Positions 40,351-51,334 of a stretch of 64,000 nucleotides of DNA are shown here, piece by piece. Source of the stretch: Streptomyces sp. T12 (lineage in GTDB: Bacteria; Actinomycetota; Actinomycetes; Streptomycetales; Streptomycetaceae); NCBI RefSeq assembly GCF_028736035.1, contig NZ_CP117866.1:7502001-7566000 (forward strand), in the 5' to 3' direction. The notes below the pieces were generated by a model. The model was given only the letters and a program-made list of their open reading frames with translations, ran no database searches and was not told the origin of the DNA. Both the position numbers and the translations under genes were made by a program. How positions within the stretch are numbered: position 1 is the stretch's first letter; each line of letters begins with the position of its first letter.

Positions 40351-42585
40351 ATGGAACCGACCGAGAGCGCCGCCCCGAACTCACGGCTGCGCCGGATGGC
40401 CGGCGTGTGGCGGGGGTGGGCGGCGCGGACCGCGCAACGTTCGCGCTCGGAAAGAGGCGCGGGCAGCGCCGCCGGGCAGCACACCGCGACGGAGGGCCGC
40501 ACCACCGTGCAGCCCGGCGCCGGGCGCACCGACGACCTGCCGGGCTCCGAGCACGAACGGCACCTGTCCTGGCCCGCGCTGCCCGCGGCGGTCGTCGCGG
40601 CGGCCGGGTTCGTCCTCGGCGCCGGGTTCTACCAGGCGTTCAGCGGCCACCACGCCCTCTTCCCGTCCGGCACCGTCGGCTGGTCGCTGGCCGTGCTGAC
40701 CGGCATCATCGTCGGCCACCTGGTCGCGCTCGGCCGCGCCCGCTGGTGGGGCGGCACCGGCTCCGGCGCCGCCCTCACCCTCGCCGTGCTGGTGCTGTAC
40801 GGCTGGGTGCCGGCCGGCATGGTCAGCCTCACCGTCGTCGTCCTGGTCGGCACAGCCCGCCGGGGCCGCTGGCGGCAGGGCGTGCTGCACGGCGCGGTGG
40901 ACATCCTCGGCATCGCCGCCGGGGCCCTCGTGCTGGCCGCCTTCGGCCGCGTACCGACCGTCGAGCACCCCTGGAACCCCGACACTTGGACGCTCTACAC
41001 CGCCCCCAGTGTGGTGCTGGTCGCCGCCGCCTATCTCGCGGTCAGCCGTGTCCTGCTCTGGTATCTGCACGCCCCGCGCGGCGGCCTGCCCACCGTCGCC
41101 CGCACCGCGCTGGTCAGACAGGGTCTGGTCGCCGTCGCCCTGCTCGGCATCGCCCCGCTGGTGTGCGTGGTCGCCACCGCCAAGCCCCTGCTGCTGCCGC
41201 TGTTCTCCATCCCGCTCATCGCCCTGGACTCCACCCTGTGGATCGCGCGGGCCAGGGCGGAGGAGCAGTTGCGCGATCCGCTGACCGGACTGCCCAACCG
41301 GCAGTGGCTGCTGGAACGCATCTGGACCGCGCTCGACGACGCCGAGCGCATCGGCGCCCGGTCCGCCCTGATGCTGATCGACCTCGACCGGTTCCGATCG
41401 GTCAACGACACGCTCGGTCATCTCGCCGGTGACCGGTTGCTGTTGCAGATAGCGGACCGGCTGCGCCTTGCCCTGCCGCGCGGAGCGGAGGCCGCGCGAC
41501 TCGGCGGCGACGAGTTCGCCGTCTTACTGCCCGTCGCCGACTCCACGACGTCCGCGACCCGGGTCGCCCGCGGCCTCGTCACCGCCCTCAGCTCCCCGCT
41601 CGACCTCGACGGGCTCACCCTGGTCCTGGAGGCGAGCGCCGGCGTCGCCGTCTTCCCCGACCACGCCCTCGACGCCGAGGGGATGCTGCGGCGCGCGGAC
41701 GTGGCGATGTACCAGGCGAAGCGGGACCGCACGGGCGTAGAGGTCTACGAGTCGAAGCGAGACTCGAACACCCCGGACCGGCTGGGACTGCTGGGGGACC
41801 TGCGCCGAGCCCTCGACGCGCACGAGGTCGAGCTGCACTACCAGCCGAAGGTCCGCTTCGACGGACAGGTCGCCGGCCTTGAGGCCCTGGTGCGCTGGGT
41901 GCATCCCGAGCGCGGGAAGGTGCCGCCGGACGAGTTCATAGCGATCGCCGAGTCGTCGGGGCTGATGCCGCATCTGACGGAGTACGTGCTGGAGACGGCG
42001 CTCGGGCAGGTGGCGCGGTGGCGTTCCCAGGGCCTGTACGTGCCCGTCGCGGTCAACGTCTCCCCGCGCGACGTCCACACCCCCGGATTCGCCGGCTCCG
42101 TCGCCGCGCGGCTCGCCCGGCACGGCGTCCCGGCGGGAGCGCTCCAGCTGGAGATAACGGAACACGTCCTCCTGGAGGACCCGCAGCGCGCCGCCGACAC
42201 CCTCGCCGGGCTGACCGGACACGGCGTGAAGATGTCCCTGGACGACTTCGGCACGGGGTATTCGTCCCTGGTGCACCTGAGACGGCTGCCGGTGAGCGAG
42301 CTGAAGATCGACCGCTCGTTCGTGGCCAGGCTGGCGGTGGACACCGAGGACGCGGAGATCGTGCGCTGCACGGTGGACCTGGCGCATTCGCTCGGCCTGC
42401 TCGTGGTCGCCGAGGGCGTCGAGGACGACGAGACCTGGGAACGCCTGCGGGACCTGGGCTGCGACGCCGTACAGGGCTGGCTGGTCGCGGCGGCGATGCC
42501 GCCGGAGGAGACGACCGCGTGGCTGCGGGCGCGGGGTTCGCGGGGGTGGGTGCGGCCGAAGGCGGCTCTTCCTGCGGCCGAGTGA
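40351..42585 (+). CDS. rmdB: Membrane GGDEF-EAL protein, RmdB-type c-di-GMP phosphodiesterase
   Basis: A 744-residue protein. ATG 40351 is preceded by AGAGGGA. A hydrophilic N-terminus leads to six to eight membrane helices (~75-300), then GGDEF (~310-480; motif LGGDEFAVLL) and EAL (~490-735). EAL catalytic residues look complete: LEALVRW, LQLEITEH, DDFGTGYSS, LKIDRSFV and VAEGVE. The RxxD inhibitory site before GGDEF is absent. Position directly after ligA and architecture match, as I recall, S. coelicolor RmdB (SCO5495), a c-di-GMP phosphodiesterase that promotes development. The symbol rests on that context. Confidence 0.88.
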   Translation: MEPTESAAPNSRLRRMAGVWRGWAARTAQRSRSERGAGSAAGQHTATEGRTTVQPGAGRTDDLPGSEHERHLSWPALPAAVVAAAGFVLGAGFYQAFSGHHALFPSGTVGWSLAVLTGIIVGHLVALGRARWWGGTGSGAALTLAVLVLYGWVPAGMVSLTVVVLVGTARRGRWRQGVLHGAVDILGIAAGALVLAAFGRVPTVEHPWNPDTWTLYTAPSVVLVAAAYLAVSRVLLWYLHAPRGGLPTVARTALVRQGLVAVALLGIAPLVCVVATAKPLLLPLFSIPLIALDSTLWIARARAEEQLRDPLTGLPNRQWLLERIWTALDDAERIGARSALMLIDLDRFRSVNDTLGHLAGDRLLLQIADRLRLALPRGAEAARLGGDEFAVLLPVADSTTSATRVARGLVTALSSPLDLDGLTLVLEASAGVAVFPDHALDAEGMLRRADVAMYQAKRDRTGVEVYESKRDSNTPDRLGLLGDLRRALDAHEVELHYQPKVRFDGQVAGLEALVRWVHPERGKVPPDEFIAIAESSGLMPHLTEYVLETALGQVARWRSQGLYVPVAVNVSPRDVHTPGFAGSVAARLARHGVPAGALQLEITEHVLLEDPQRAADTLAGLTGHGVKMSLDDFGTGYSSLVHLRRLPVSELKIDRSFVARLAVDTEDAEIVRCTVDLAHSLGLLVVAEGVEDDETWERLRDLGCDAVQGWLVAAAMPPEETTAWLRARGSRGWVRPKAALPAAE

Positions 42586-42637
42586 GCTTCCCGCACGGGG
42601 GGCGTAGCGGTCTTCCCGCACGGAGGAGTTCGGCGCG

Positions 42638-43225
42638 CTAACGGCTCGCCTGTGCCGTGAAGTGACCCGTCAGCAGCTCCAGCCGCCTCTCGTGCGCTCC
42701 CTCCGGTAGTCGCCCGCTGCGCATCAGCGTCACCAGGCCGTGCAGTCCGGCCCAGTACGTCTCCGTCAGCAGGCCAGGGTCGTCGCCCTCGGCGGCGATC
42801 GGCTCGACCGCCGCCAGCAGTTCGGCGAACGCCTCCTGCAGCTCCGCCGGGGCCTCGGGCGTGGCGAACGGCAGGTCCACGCGGTGCGTGAACATCGCGT
42901 CGTACAGCGCCGGCCGGCGCCGCGCGAACGCCGTGTACGCCTCGCCCACCGCCGCGAGCGTCGCGCGCTTGCCCTTCGCCGCCCGGGATGCCGTGCGCAT
43001 CTCGGCGGCGAGCTCGGCGCAGCCCTGCACCGCCACCGCCGCCATGATCGCCTCCTTGCCCTTGAAGTGGCTGTAGAGGACAGGCTGGCTGTACTCGATC
43101 TCGGCCGCCAGGCGGCGCGTGGTGACCGCCTCCCAGCCCTCGGCCTCCGCCAGCTCCCGCGCGGCCGTGACGATCAGCCGCTCGCGCTCCGCTCGTTCGC
43201 GCTCCCGGCGCGTCTGGATGGACAT
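42638..43225 (-). CDS. TetR-family transcriptional regulator
   Basis: A 195-residue protein; ATG 43225 (MSIQTRRERERAERERLIVT) is preferred over 43252. The HTH 'WEAVTTRRLAAEIEYSQPVL' followed by YSHFKGKEAIM is standard TetR. The C-terminal half (LYDAMFTHRVDLPFAT) is of the WHG-like type. It is divergent from the DUF4267 gene, with a perfect 13-bp palindrome 11 bp upstream of its start, so self-control and control of that gene are likely. The inducer is unknown. Confidence 0.93.
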   Translation of the reverse strand: MSIQTRRERERAERERLIVTAARELAEAEGWEAVTTRRLAAEIEYSQPVLYSHFKGKEAIMAAVAVQGCAELAAEMRTASRAAKGKRATLAAVGEAYTAFARRRPALYDAMFTHRVDLPFATPEAPAELQEAFAELLAAVEPIAAEGDDPGLLTETYWAGLHGLVTLMRSGRLPEGAHERRLELLTGHFTAQASR

Positions 43226-43235
43226 GGCCCGGATT

Positions 43236-43248
43236 CTAGCAGTGCTAG
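43236..43248. promoter_or_regulatory. Probable TetR operator CTAGCAGTGCTAG
   Basis: A perfect 13-bp palindrome between the TetR gene and the DUF4267 gene. A further half-site TGCTAG is at 43266-43271 and GCTAGC recurs near 43285. Spacing suits dimer binding that covers the divergent promoters. Confidence 0.65.
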
Positions 43249-43334
43249 ACAATCTGCCGATGCTCTGCTAGCTTCGCTCCTGTCGCTAGCGCCGATAGGG
43301 ATCAGTCCGCCCGACCCTGACGAGGAGACCCGGC

Positions 43335-43706
43335 ATGACCGTCACCGCGTACACCCTGGCCGTCGTACTCAACTTGTTCGTCCTGTTCATCGGGGCCCGC
43401 TTCCTGCTCCAGCCCCGCCCCGCCGCCGTCGGCTACGGCGTCCCGGCCGACCCCGGCGGCGATGCTTCCGCGTACCTCACGGTCAAGGGCCTGCGCGACG
43501 GCGCCTTCGGCCTCCTGGGGCTCGTGCTGCTCGCGTTCGTCGGAGCCGAGGCCGGGGCCTGGTTCATGCTCTGTGTCGCCGTGATTCCGCTGTTCGACAC
43601 CGTGATAGTGCTGCGCCACGGCGGCACGAAGGCCGTCGCGTTCGGGATCCACTTCGCCACGGCAGTCGTTGTGCTCATCAGTGCCGGACTGCTGTTCGCC
43701 GTCTGA
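43335..43706 (+). CDS. DUF4267-like membrane protein
   Basis: A 123-residue protein with four predicted helices: N-terminal [19 protein letters not shown], a middle [13 protein letters not shown], then [19 protein letters not shown] and a C-terminal [16 protein letters not shown]. The '[18 protein letters not shown]' loop matches DUF4267 proteins, which often pair with TetR regulators. It is the likely target of the divergent TetR. Function unknown. Confidence 0.88.
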   Translation: MTVTAYTLAVVLNLFVLFIGARFLLQPRPAAVGYGVPADPGGDASAYLTVKGLRDGAFGLLGLVLLAFVGAEAGAWFMLCVAVIPLFDTVIVLRHGGTKAVAFGIHFATAVVVLISAGLLFAV

Positions 43707-43730
43707 CGACAAGCAAGGGGGGACTGGGCC

Positions 43731-43862
43731 ATGTCGCTGTTCATCACGCCGGGCGTCGAACGCTTCGACAACCACTTCCTGCGCAGCGAGGCGTGGGACC
43801 GGCGCCATCAGGGAGCGCGGCGCGGGGAAACCGTTTCACGGACATCGTCCCCGGCCCCATAG
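43731..43862 (+). CDS. Possible 43-residue small protein or gene remnant
   Basis: ATG 43731 is preceded by AAGGGGGGA at good spacing. The product is [20 protein letters not shown] followed by a basic Arg/Gly/Ser tail. The strong ribosome site argues for translation; the unstructured tail and lack of recognised relatives argue for a truncated gene. It lies 24 bp after the DUF4267 stop and could be co-transcribed. Confidence 0.4.
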   Translation: MSLFITPGVERFDNHFLRSEAWDRRHQGARRGETVSRTSSPAP

Positions 43863-43905
43863 GATTGGCTCCAAACCACACACACTCACCCCAGAGGATC
43901 GCTGC

Positions 43906-44202
43906 ATGCCTGGCATCACGCGCGAGGAGGTCGCCCACCTCGCCCGGCTGGCGCGTCTGGAGCTGAAGCCCGAAGAGCTTGAACACTTCGCCGGCCAGCT
44001 GGACGACATCATCGGCGCGGTGGCCCGCGTCAGCGAGGTCGCCGACCAAGACGTACCGCCGACCTCGCACCCGCTCCCGCTGACGAACGTCATGCGCGCG
44101 GACGAGGTCCGTCCCTCGCTCACCCCCGAGCAGGCGCTCTCCGGCGCCCCGGCCCAGGAGCAGCAGCGTTTCAAGGTGCCGCAGATCCTGGGGGAGGACT
44201 AA
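43906..44202 (+). CDS. gatC: Asp-tRNA(Asn)/Glu-tRNA(Gln) amidotransferase subunit C
   Basis: A 98-residue protein starting at ATG 43906. '[20 protein letters not shown]' is the typical GatC opening and '[20 protein letters not shown]' its typical end. GatC wraps around GatA and links it to GatB. It is 6 bp before gatA. The complex converts misacylated Glu-tRNA(Gln) and/or Asp-tRNA(Asn) to the correct amide form. Confidence 0.96.
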   Translation: MPGITREEVAHLARLARLELKPEELEHFAGQLDDIIGAVARVSEVADQDVPPTSHPLPLTNVMRADEVRPSLTPEQALSGAPAQEQQRFKVPQILGED

Positions 44203-44208
44203 GAAGTC

Positions 44209-45698
<1,490 letters not shown>

Positions 45699-45702
<4 letters not shown>

Positions 45703-45941
45703 GTAAGGCACTGTCCAAGGCCAAGGGCTTCAAGAAGTCCAAGTCCGGCCTGTACCTGTCCATGGCCACCACCGCGTTCGGCGCGGTCAGTGTCGCCAAG
45801 CAGGCGAAGCTGGCCCGCTCCGAGAGCGACACGCTCCGCCTGATCGACGCCGCCGTGTCCGCCGCCGCCATCGTCACCGGCCTCGCCATCCTCTACCGCG
45901 AGCTGAAGCGGCTGGGCGACGACGACGTCCTGCTGGGCTGA
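45699..45941 (+). CDS. Small protein embedded in the gat operon
   Basis: An 80-residue protein. GTG 45699 overlaps the gatA stop (GTGA), so translation is coupled. A basic N-terminus ([20 protein letters not shown]) precedes one or two hydrophobic segments ([20 protein letters not shown]). It ends 15 bp before gatB. It has no recognised domain. The position, between two subunits of an essential enzyme, and normal codon bias argue that it is a real gene. Confidence 0.82.
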
Positions 45942-45956
45942 GAGGGAAGTTTCACC

Positions 45957-47471
45957 GTGACCACCACGACCGACCTGGTGTCGTACGAGGACGCGCTGGC
46001 GTCGTACGACCCCGTCATGGGCCTTGAGGTCCATGTCGAACTCGGCACCAAGACCAAGATGTTCTGCGGCTGTTCGACCGAACTCGGTCAGGACGCCAAC
46101 ACGCAGACCTGCCCCACCTGCCTCGGCCTGCCCGGCTCGCTCCCGGTCGTCAACGCGACCGGCGTCGAGTCCGCGATCAAGATCGGCCTCGCGCTGAACT
46201 GCGAGATCGCCGAGTGGTGCCGCTTCGCCCGGAAGAACTACTTCTATCCGGACATGCCGAAGAACTTCCAGACCTCCCAGTACGACGAGCCGATCGCCTT
46301 CAACGGCTACCTCGACGTACAGCTGGAGGACGGCGAGACCTTCCGCGTGGAGATCGAGCGCGCCCACATGGAGGAGGACACCGGCAAGTCGACGCACGTC
46401 GGCGGCGCGACGGGCCGTATCCACGGCGCCTCGCACTCGCTCCTCGACTACAACCGCGCCGGCATCCCGCTCATCGAGATCGTCACCAAGCCGATCGAGG
46501 GCGCGGGCGAGCGTGCCCCCGAGGTGGCGAAGGCGTACGTCCGTGAGCTGCGCGAGCTCATCAAGGCGCTCGGCGTCTCCGAGGCCCGGATGGAGATGGG
46601 CCAGATGCGCTGCGACGTGAACCTGTCGCTGCGCCCGAACGGCACCGAGAAGTTCGGCACGCGTTCGGAGACGAAGAACGTGAACTCGCTGCGGTCCGTG
46701 GAGCGCGCGGCCCGCTACGAGATCCAGCGTCACGCCGCCGTGCTGAGCAGCGGCGGGACGATCATCCAGGAGACGCGCCACTTCCACGAGGACACGGGGT
46801 CGACGACCTCGGGCCGAGTGAAGGAGGAGGCCGAGGACTACCGGTACTTCCCCGAGCCGGACCTGGTTCCGGTGGCGCCCACGCGCGAGTGGGTCGAGGA
46901 GATCCGCGCCGGGCTGCCGGAGCTGCCGCTGGCCCGCCGCAACCGCCTCGTCGCGGAGTGGGGCATCTCGGCCACCGACATGCAGGCGATCCTCAACGCC
47001 GGCGCCCTGGACCCGATCGTTGCCACGATCGACGCCGGTGCCGACGCGGCCTCCGCCCGCAAGTGGTGGATGGGCGAACTCGCCCGCAGCGCCAACGAGT
47101 CGGGCAAGTCGCTGGACGAGCTGGCCATCACGCCGGAGCAGGTCGCCCGGGTCACCGCCCTGGTCACCGAGGGCTCCCTCAACGACAAGCTGGCCCGCCA
47201 GGTCATCGAGGGCGTTCTCGCGGGCGAAGGCACCCCGGACGAGGTCGTCGAGAAGCGGGGTCTGAAGGTCGTCTCCGACGAGGGCGCCCTCACCACCGCC
47301 GTCGAGGAGGCCATCGCCGGCAACCCGGGCATCGCGGACAAGATCCGCGGCGGCAAGGTGGCCGCGGCCGGTGCCCTGGTCGGCGCGGTCATGAAGGCGA
47401 CCCGGGGCCAGGCCGACGCGGCGCGCGTCAAGGAGCTGATCCTGGAGAAGCTGGGCGTCAGCGAGGGCTGA
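45957..47471 (+). CDS. gatB: Asp-tRNA(Asn)/Glu-tRNA(Gln) amidotransferase subunit B
   Basis: A 504-residue protein starting at GTG 45957. GatB binds the tRNA and activates the misacylated amino acid. The cradle domain shows '[20 protein letters not shown]' and zinc cysteines in 'CGCSTELG ... CPTCLGLPG'. 'FPEPDLVPV'-like '[20 protein letters not shown]' precedes the helical and YqeY-like tail domain (~350-504). It is the last gene of the operon, followed by a perfect hairpin. Confidence 0.98.
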   Translation: MTTTTDLVSYEDALASYDPVMGLEVHVELGTKTKMFCGCSTELGQDANTQTCPTCLGLPGSLPVVNATGVESAIKIGLALNCEIAEWCRFARKNYFYPDMPKNFQTSQYDEPIAFNGYLDVQLEDGETFRVEIERAHMEEDTGKSTHVGGATGRIHGASHSLLDYNRAGIPLIEIVTKPIEGAGERAPEVAKAYVRELRELIKALGVSEARMEMGQMRCDVNLSLRPNGTEKFGTRSETKNVNSLRSVERAARYEIQRHAAVLSSGGTIIQETRHFHEDTGSTTSGRVKEEAEDYRYFPEPDLVPVAPTREWVEEIRAGLPELPLARRNRLVAEWGISATDMQAILNAGALDPIVATIDAGADAASARKWWMGELARSANESGKSLDELAITPEQVARVTALVTEGSLNDKLARQVIEGVLAGEGTPDEVVEKRGLKVVSDEGALTTAVEEAIAGNPGIADKIRGGKVAAAGALVGAVMKATRGQADAARVKELILEKLGVSEG

Positions 47472-47489
47472 CACCCGCAGTCGTGAACC

Positions 47490-47527
47490 CCGAGGGGGAT
47501 GCGTCAACGGCGACGCATCCCCCTCGG
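47490..47527 (+). terminator. Terminator of the gat operon
   Basis: A 16-bp perfect stem (47490-47505 with 47512-47527, 6-nt loop) lies 18 nt after the gatB stop and just before the convergent methyltransferase stop. It can serve both strands. Confidence 0.8.
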
Positions 47528-47533
47528 CACGTC

Positions 47534-48337
47534 TCAGATACGGCGGCCTACGAGCCGTACGAAGCCCAGCGCGCGGCCCTCGTCGAGCCGTACCATCTCG
47601 CCGACCCGGCGGGCCATCGTGCGATGGAACTCCTCCGGGCTCTCCTCGGCGATCACGTCGCACCACAGCAGCCAGTCCCGCCAGCCGTCTTCCAGCCAGT
47701 CGGCGGTCTCGACCTCCACGGCCCCGCTGCGCGTCCAGTGGCGCCGCCACCAGTCGGCGGTGTGGAAGCACCAGAAGTCGGGCTCCCAGTAGGGCTTCAG
47801 ATGCTCCGGAGGCTCGGTGCCCTCCGGCTCCTCCCGCAGCGCGGGCACGACGACACCGATCCGCCCGCCGGGCTTCAACAGCCGGGTGAGCGTGGGCAGA
47901 TAGAGGTCGGCGGTGCCGAAGTACTGGTACGCGTCGATGCTCACGATCGCGTCGAAGCTGCCCTCGGCGAACGGCAGGTCGTGCGCCTCGGCGTGCACGG
48001 GCAGCACACGGTCGGCGAAACCGGCCTCGGCGATGCGCAGGGCGTTCTCGTCGGGCTTGACCCACAGGTCGGCGGCGGTGACCTGGGCGTGGTACTCCCT
48101 GGCCAGGAAGACGGAGGTCATCGCCCGGCCGCAGCCCAGGTCGAGGACGCGTGCGCAGGGGCGCAGGGCGTCCAGGCCGAGGGCGGGGGCCAGCCACTCC
48201 AGCAGCCACAGCGCGTTCGGGCCCATCTGGTTGTCGATGACCCAGCGGACGTCGTAGCTGTTGCTGCGCGGGTAGCGGGCGTGGGTCAGCCGCTTGGTGA
48301 GGTCCTCACTCGAGGTCCTCGGGGTGATGTCTGGCAT
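47534..48337 (-). CDS. SAM-dependent methyltransferase
   Basis: A 267-residue class I methyltransferase. Motif I is ARVLDLGCGRAMTSVFLA, motif II the acidic end of VTAADLW, and 'GSFDAIVSIDAYQYFG' gives motif IV, with 'LKPGGRIGVVVP' as motif V/VI. The N-terminal ~60 residues (WVIDNQMGPNALWLLEWL) are of the kind found before small-molecule methyltransferases. The acceptor is unknown. It is convergent with gatB. Confidence 0.92.
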   Translation of the reverse strand: MPDITPRTSSEDLTKRLTHARYPRSNSYDVRWVIDNQMGPNALWLLEWLAPALGLDALRPCARVLDLGCGRAMTSVFLAREYHAQVTAADLWVKPDENALRIAEAGFADRVLPVHAEAHDLPFAEGSFDAIVSIDAYQYFGTADLYLPTLTRLLKPGGRIGVVVPALREEPEGTEPPEHLKPYWEPDFWCFHTADWWRRHWTRSGAVEVETADWLEDGWRDWLLWCDVIAEESPEEFHRTMARRVGEMVRLDEGRALGFVRLVGRRI

Positions 48338-48525
48338 CGGTGAACGGGCTCCTTGAGTCCTGGAAGGCGGAGAGGGGTACGGAGGAGCTCGGCCGGACGC
48401 TCAAACAATGCACCTGCCCAGGTCGGCGGCGATGTGCCGCGGGAACGGCTGACCTTCGGAAGCTAGCAGCCCGCCCTGCGGACCGGCATCCGATTTCTCA
48501 GCGCGACGCGCTACGCTCGCCCGCC

Positions 48526-48876
48526 ATGAGTGGACGCGGTGATTCCGAGATATCCGAGACGGGGGAGGACCGGACCAGGACGCCTGAGGACGAGCGCGTC
48601 GAGGAGCTGGCGGACGGCGAGGATCCGGCGCAGGTGGCGCGGCGGGCCCGCTGGACGGCTGCTGTCGCCGGGGTGCTTCTGACCCTTGCCGGGCTGTCCG
48701 CGTCGGCGATACGGGCCTCCGGGTCCGCCCCGGCCCTCGTCCCGGCCGCCTATGCGTTCGGCGCCGCCGTCTGCGCGCTCGCCGCGTTCCTCGGTTCGCG
48801 GGGTCGTACGCGCCGGGCGCTGTGGCTGCTCGTGACGGGTGTGATGGTGATGGCGCTGGGGGATCAGTTCGACTGA
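48526..48876 (+). CDS. Small membrane protein
   Basis: A 116-residue protein starting at ATG 48526 (MSGRGDSEISETGEDRTRTP). The first ~45 residues are acidic and hydrophilic; three hydrophobic segments follow (WTAAVAGVLLTLAGL; ALVPAAYAFGAAVCALAAFL; ALWLLVTGVMVMAL). No domain is recognised. It is a singleton, with no clear operon partner. Confidence 0.78.
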   Translation: MSGRGDSEISETGEDRTRTPEDERVEELADGEDPAQVARRARWTAAVAGVLLTLAGLSASAIRASGSAPALVPAAYAFGAAVCALAAFLGSRGRTRRALWLLVTGVMVMALGDQFD

Positions 48877-49087
48877 TGTGGAAGGCGTCACTCACGAACG
48901 ACAGAGTGGCCGTTACTGTCCTGTGATCTGCCTCCCACTTGTGTGAATAAACCCACGAACGCGGCAAACGATCATTTTCGCCTGCAAGAGTTTGCTGCAC
49001 ATCGCTCACGCGTTCTTTGCGGGCTGTTCACTTCATGAACGACTGTTCCCGGTCAAAGATCCATAAATCGCCCCCGGGAGCTCGTTC

Positions 49088-51334
49088 GTGGCAGCCCTTG
49101 CACGCTGGTGTGTACAACGCCGCCTCCTCCCTGTTCTGCTGTGGCTCCTGGCCTTCGGCGGGGTGAGCGCGGCCGCCGCCGTGACGGGCTCCGCGTACTC
49201 GAACGACTACGAGGTCCCCGGCACCGAGTCGGGCCGCGCCACCCAGCTGCTTGAGGACGGCTTCCCCGGCCTCGGCGGCGACAGCGACACCGTTGTCTGG
49301 CACACCGACTCCGGGACGGTCCGCGCGGTCGACGTCGAACAGACCATGACCCGCACCCTGGACGAGATCGCGGAACTGCCCGGCGTCGCGGCCGTGGGCA
49401 GCCCGTACGACAAGCAGGGCGCCGCGCAGATCAGCGAGGACGGGCACACGGCGTACGCCACCGTCACCTTCGACGGCAGCGCCGAGACCCTCGACAAGGG
49501 CGAGGCGCAGGCCGTGGTGAGCGCGGCCGAGGCCGCCGAGGCCGACGGACTCCAGGTGGAGCTGGGCGGCAGCGCGGTCGGGCTCACCGAGTCGCCGGGC
49601 GGGCATCTCGCCGAGGTCGTCGGGGTGGCCGTCGCCGCGGTCGTGCTGTTCCTCGCCTTCGGCTCGCTCGCCGCCTCGCTGCTGCCCATCGCCACCGCGC
49701 TGGTCAGCGTCGGCACCGCGTACGCCGGGATCGTGCTGCTCGGGCACGCCATGACCGTCGCCGACTTCGCGCCCATGCTCGGGATGCTCATCGGGCTCGG
49801 CGTCGGCATCGACTACGCCCTGTTCATCGTCACCCGGCACCGGCGCGGACTGAAACGCGGGCTGACCGTCACCGAGTCGATCACCAACGCCGTGGCGACC
49901 ACCGGACGCGCGGTCGTGTTCGCGGGTGCCACCGTGTGCATCGCCCTGCTCGGGATGCTGATCCTCCAGCTCAGCTTCCTCAACGGCGTCGCGATCGCCG
50001 CCTCGCTGACCGTGGTCCTGACGGTCGCCGCCTCCGTGACCCTGCTGCCCGCCCTGCTGTCCTTCATCGGCATGCACGCCCTGAGCCGTCGCGAGCGGCG
50101 CCGGCTGACGGAGCACGGTCCCGAGCCCGAGCTGCCGACCGGGTTCGCCGCCCGCTGGTCGGCGTTCGTGGAGCGCCACCCCAAGGTGCTCGGCGCGATC
50201 GCCCTGGCCGTCATCACGGTCCTCGCCCTGCCCACCCTCGGCCTGCGCCTGGGCACCTCCGACCAGGGCAACAACCCCGAGTCCTCCACCACACGCCAGG
50301 CCTACGACCTCCTCGCCGAGGGCTTCGGCCCCGGCGTGAACGGCCCCCTCACCCTGGTCACCAAGGTCGACGGCGGCGACGACAAGCTCGCCCTCGACAA
50401 CCTCGACGCCACCCTGCGCACCACCGAAGGCGTCGCGTCGGTGACGCCGGTGACGTACAACACCGGCGGCGACACCGCGTACCTCACCGTCGTACCGGAG
50501 TCCTCCCCGCAGTCGCAGCAGACCAGCGACCTCGTCGACCGGCTGCGCTCCGAGGTCCTGCCGCGCGCCGAGACCGGCACCTCACTCGATGTGCACGTCG
50601 GCGGCATGACGGCCGGCTACGACGACTTCGCCGACGTGATCGTCGGCAAGCTGCCGCTGTTCGTCGGCGTCGTCATCGGCCTGGGCTGTCTGCTGCTCCT
50701 GCTCGCCTTCCGGTCCGTCGGCATCCCCCTGAAGGCCGCGGTGATGAACGTGGCCGCGGTCGCCGCCGCCTTCGGCGTCGTCGTGGCGATCTTCCAGTGG
50801 GGCTGGGGGAGCGAGCTGCTGGGGCTGGGCCGCGCGGGCCCGATCGAGCCCTTCCTGCCGGTCATCATGGTGTCGGTGCTGTTCGGCCTCTCCATGGACT
50901 ACCAGGTCTTCCTGGTCAGCCGGATGTACGAGGAGTGGCTGGAGACCGGAGACAACCGGCGGGCCGTCCGGATCGGCCTCGCCGAGACCGGCCGGGTGAT
51001 CAACTCCGCCGCGGTCATCATGATCTCGGTCTTCCTCGCCTTCGTCCTCAGCGGCGACCGCGTGATCGCCATGTTCGGCATCGCGCTGGCCGCCGCCGTC
51101 GCCCTGGACGCCTTCGTCCTGCGCACGCTCCTCGTCCCCGCCCTGATGCACATGCTCGGCGGCGCCAACTGGTGGCTGCCCCGCTGGCTCGACGAGCGCA
51201 TGCCCCGCATCAGCATCGAGCCGCCCGAGTCCCGTGCCGCCCATGAGAGGCTGGCCGCCGTGACGGACGCCGAGGTGGCGGACGTGCTGGCGGAGGAGGA
51301 GCGGCAGCGGGATGTACGCGATATCGCTGGGTGA
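49088..51334 (+). CDS. MMPL/RND-family transporter
   Basis: A 748-residue protein with about twelve helices in two repeats. GTG 49088 has GGGAGC nearby. Each half has a periplasmic domain and a five-helix bundle (first: VAVAAVVLFLAFGSLAASLL, with MLGMLIGLGVGIDYALFIV; second: MVSVLFGLSMDYQVFLVSRM). The GxxxDYxxF motif occurs in both halves, as in MMPL proteins, where the Asp carries the proton current. MMPL pumps export lipids, antibiotics or metals. The C-terminal ~45 residues are a charged cytoplasmic tail. It overlaps the following GNAT gene by 23 bp. Confidence 0.94.
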   Translation: MAALARWCVQRRLLPVLLWLLAFGGVSAAAAVTGSAYSNDYEVPGTESGRATQLLEDGFPGLGGDSDTVVWHTDSGTVRAVDVEQTMTRTLDEIAELPGVAAVGSPYDKQGAAQISEDGHTAYATVTFDGSAETLDKGEAQAVVSAAEAAEADGLQVELGGSAVGLTESPGGHLAEVVGVAVAAVVLFLAFGSLAASLLPIATALVSVGTAYAGIVLLGHAMTVADFAPMLGMLIGLGVGIDYALFIVTRHRRGLKRGLTVTESITNAVATTGRAVVFAGATVCIALLGMLILQLSFLNGVAIAASLTVVLTVAASVTLLPALLSFIGMHALSRRERRRLTEHGPEPELPTGFAARWSAFVERHPKVLGAIALAVITVLALPTLGLRLGTSDQGNNPESSTTRQAYDLLAEGFGPGVNGPLTLVTKVDGGDDKLALDNLDATLRTTEGVASVTPVTYNTGGDTAYLTVVPESSPQSQQTSDLVDRLRSEVLPRAETGTSLDVHVGGMTAGYDDFADVIVGKLPLFVGVVIGLGCLLLLLAFRSVGIPLKAAVMNVAAVAAAFGVVVAIFQWGWGSELLGLGRAGPIEPFLPVIMVSVLFGLSMDYQVFLVSRMYEEWLETGDNRRAVRIGLAETGRVINSAAVIMISVFLAFVLSGDRVIAMFGIALAAAVALDAFVLRTLLVPALMHMLGGANWWLPRWLDERMPRISIEPPESRAAHERLAAVTDAEVADVLAEEERQRDVRDIAG

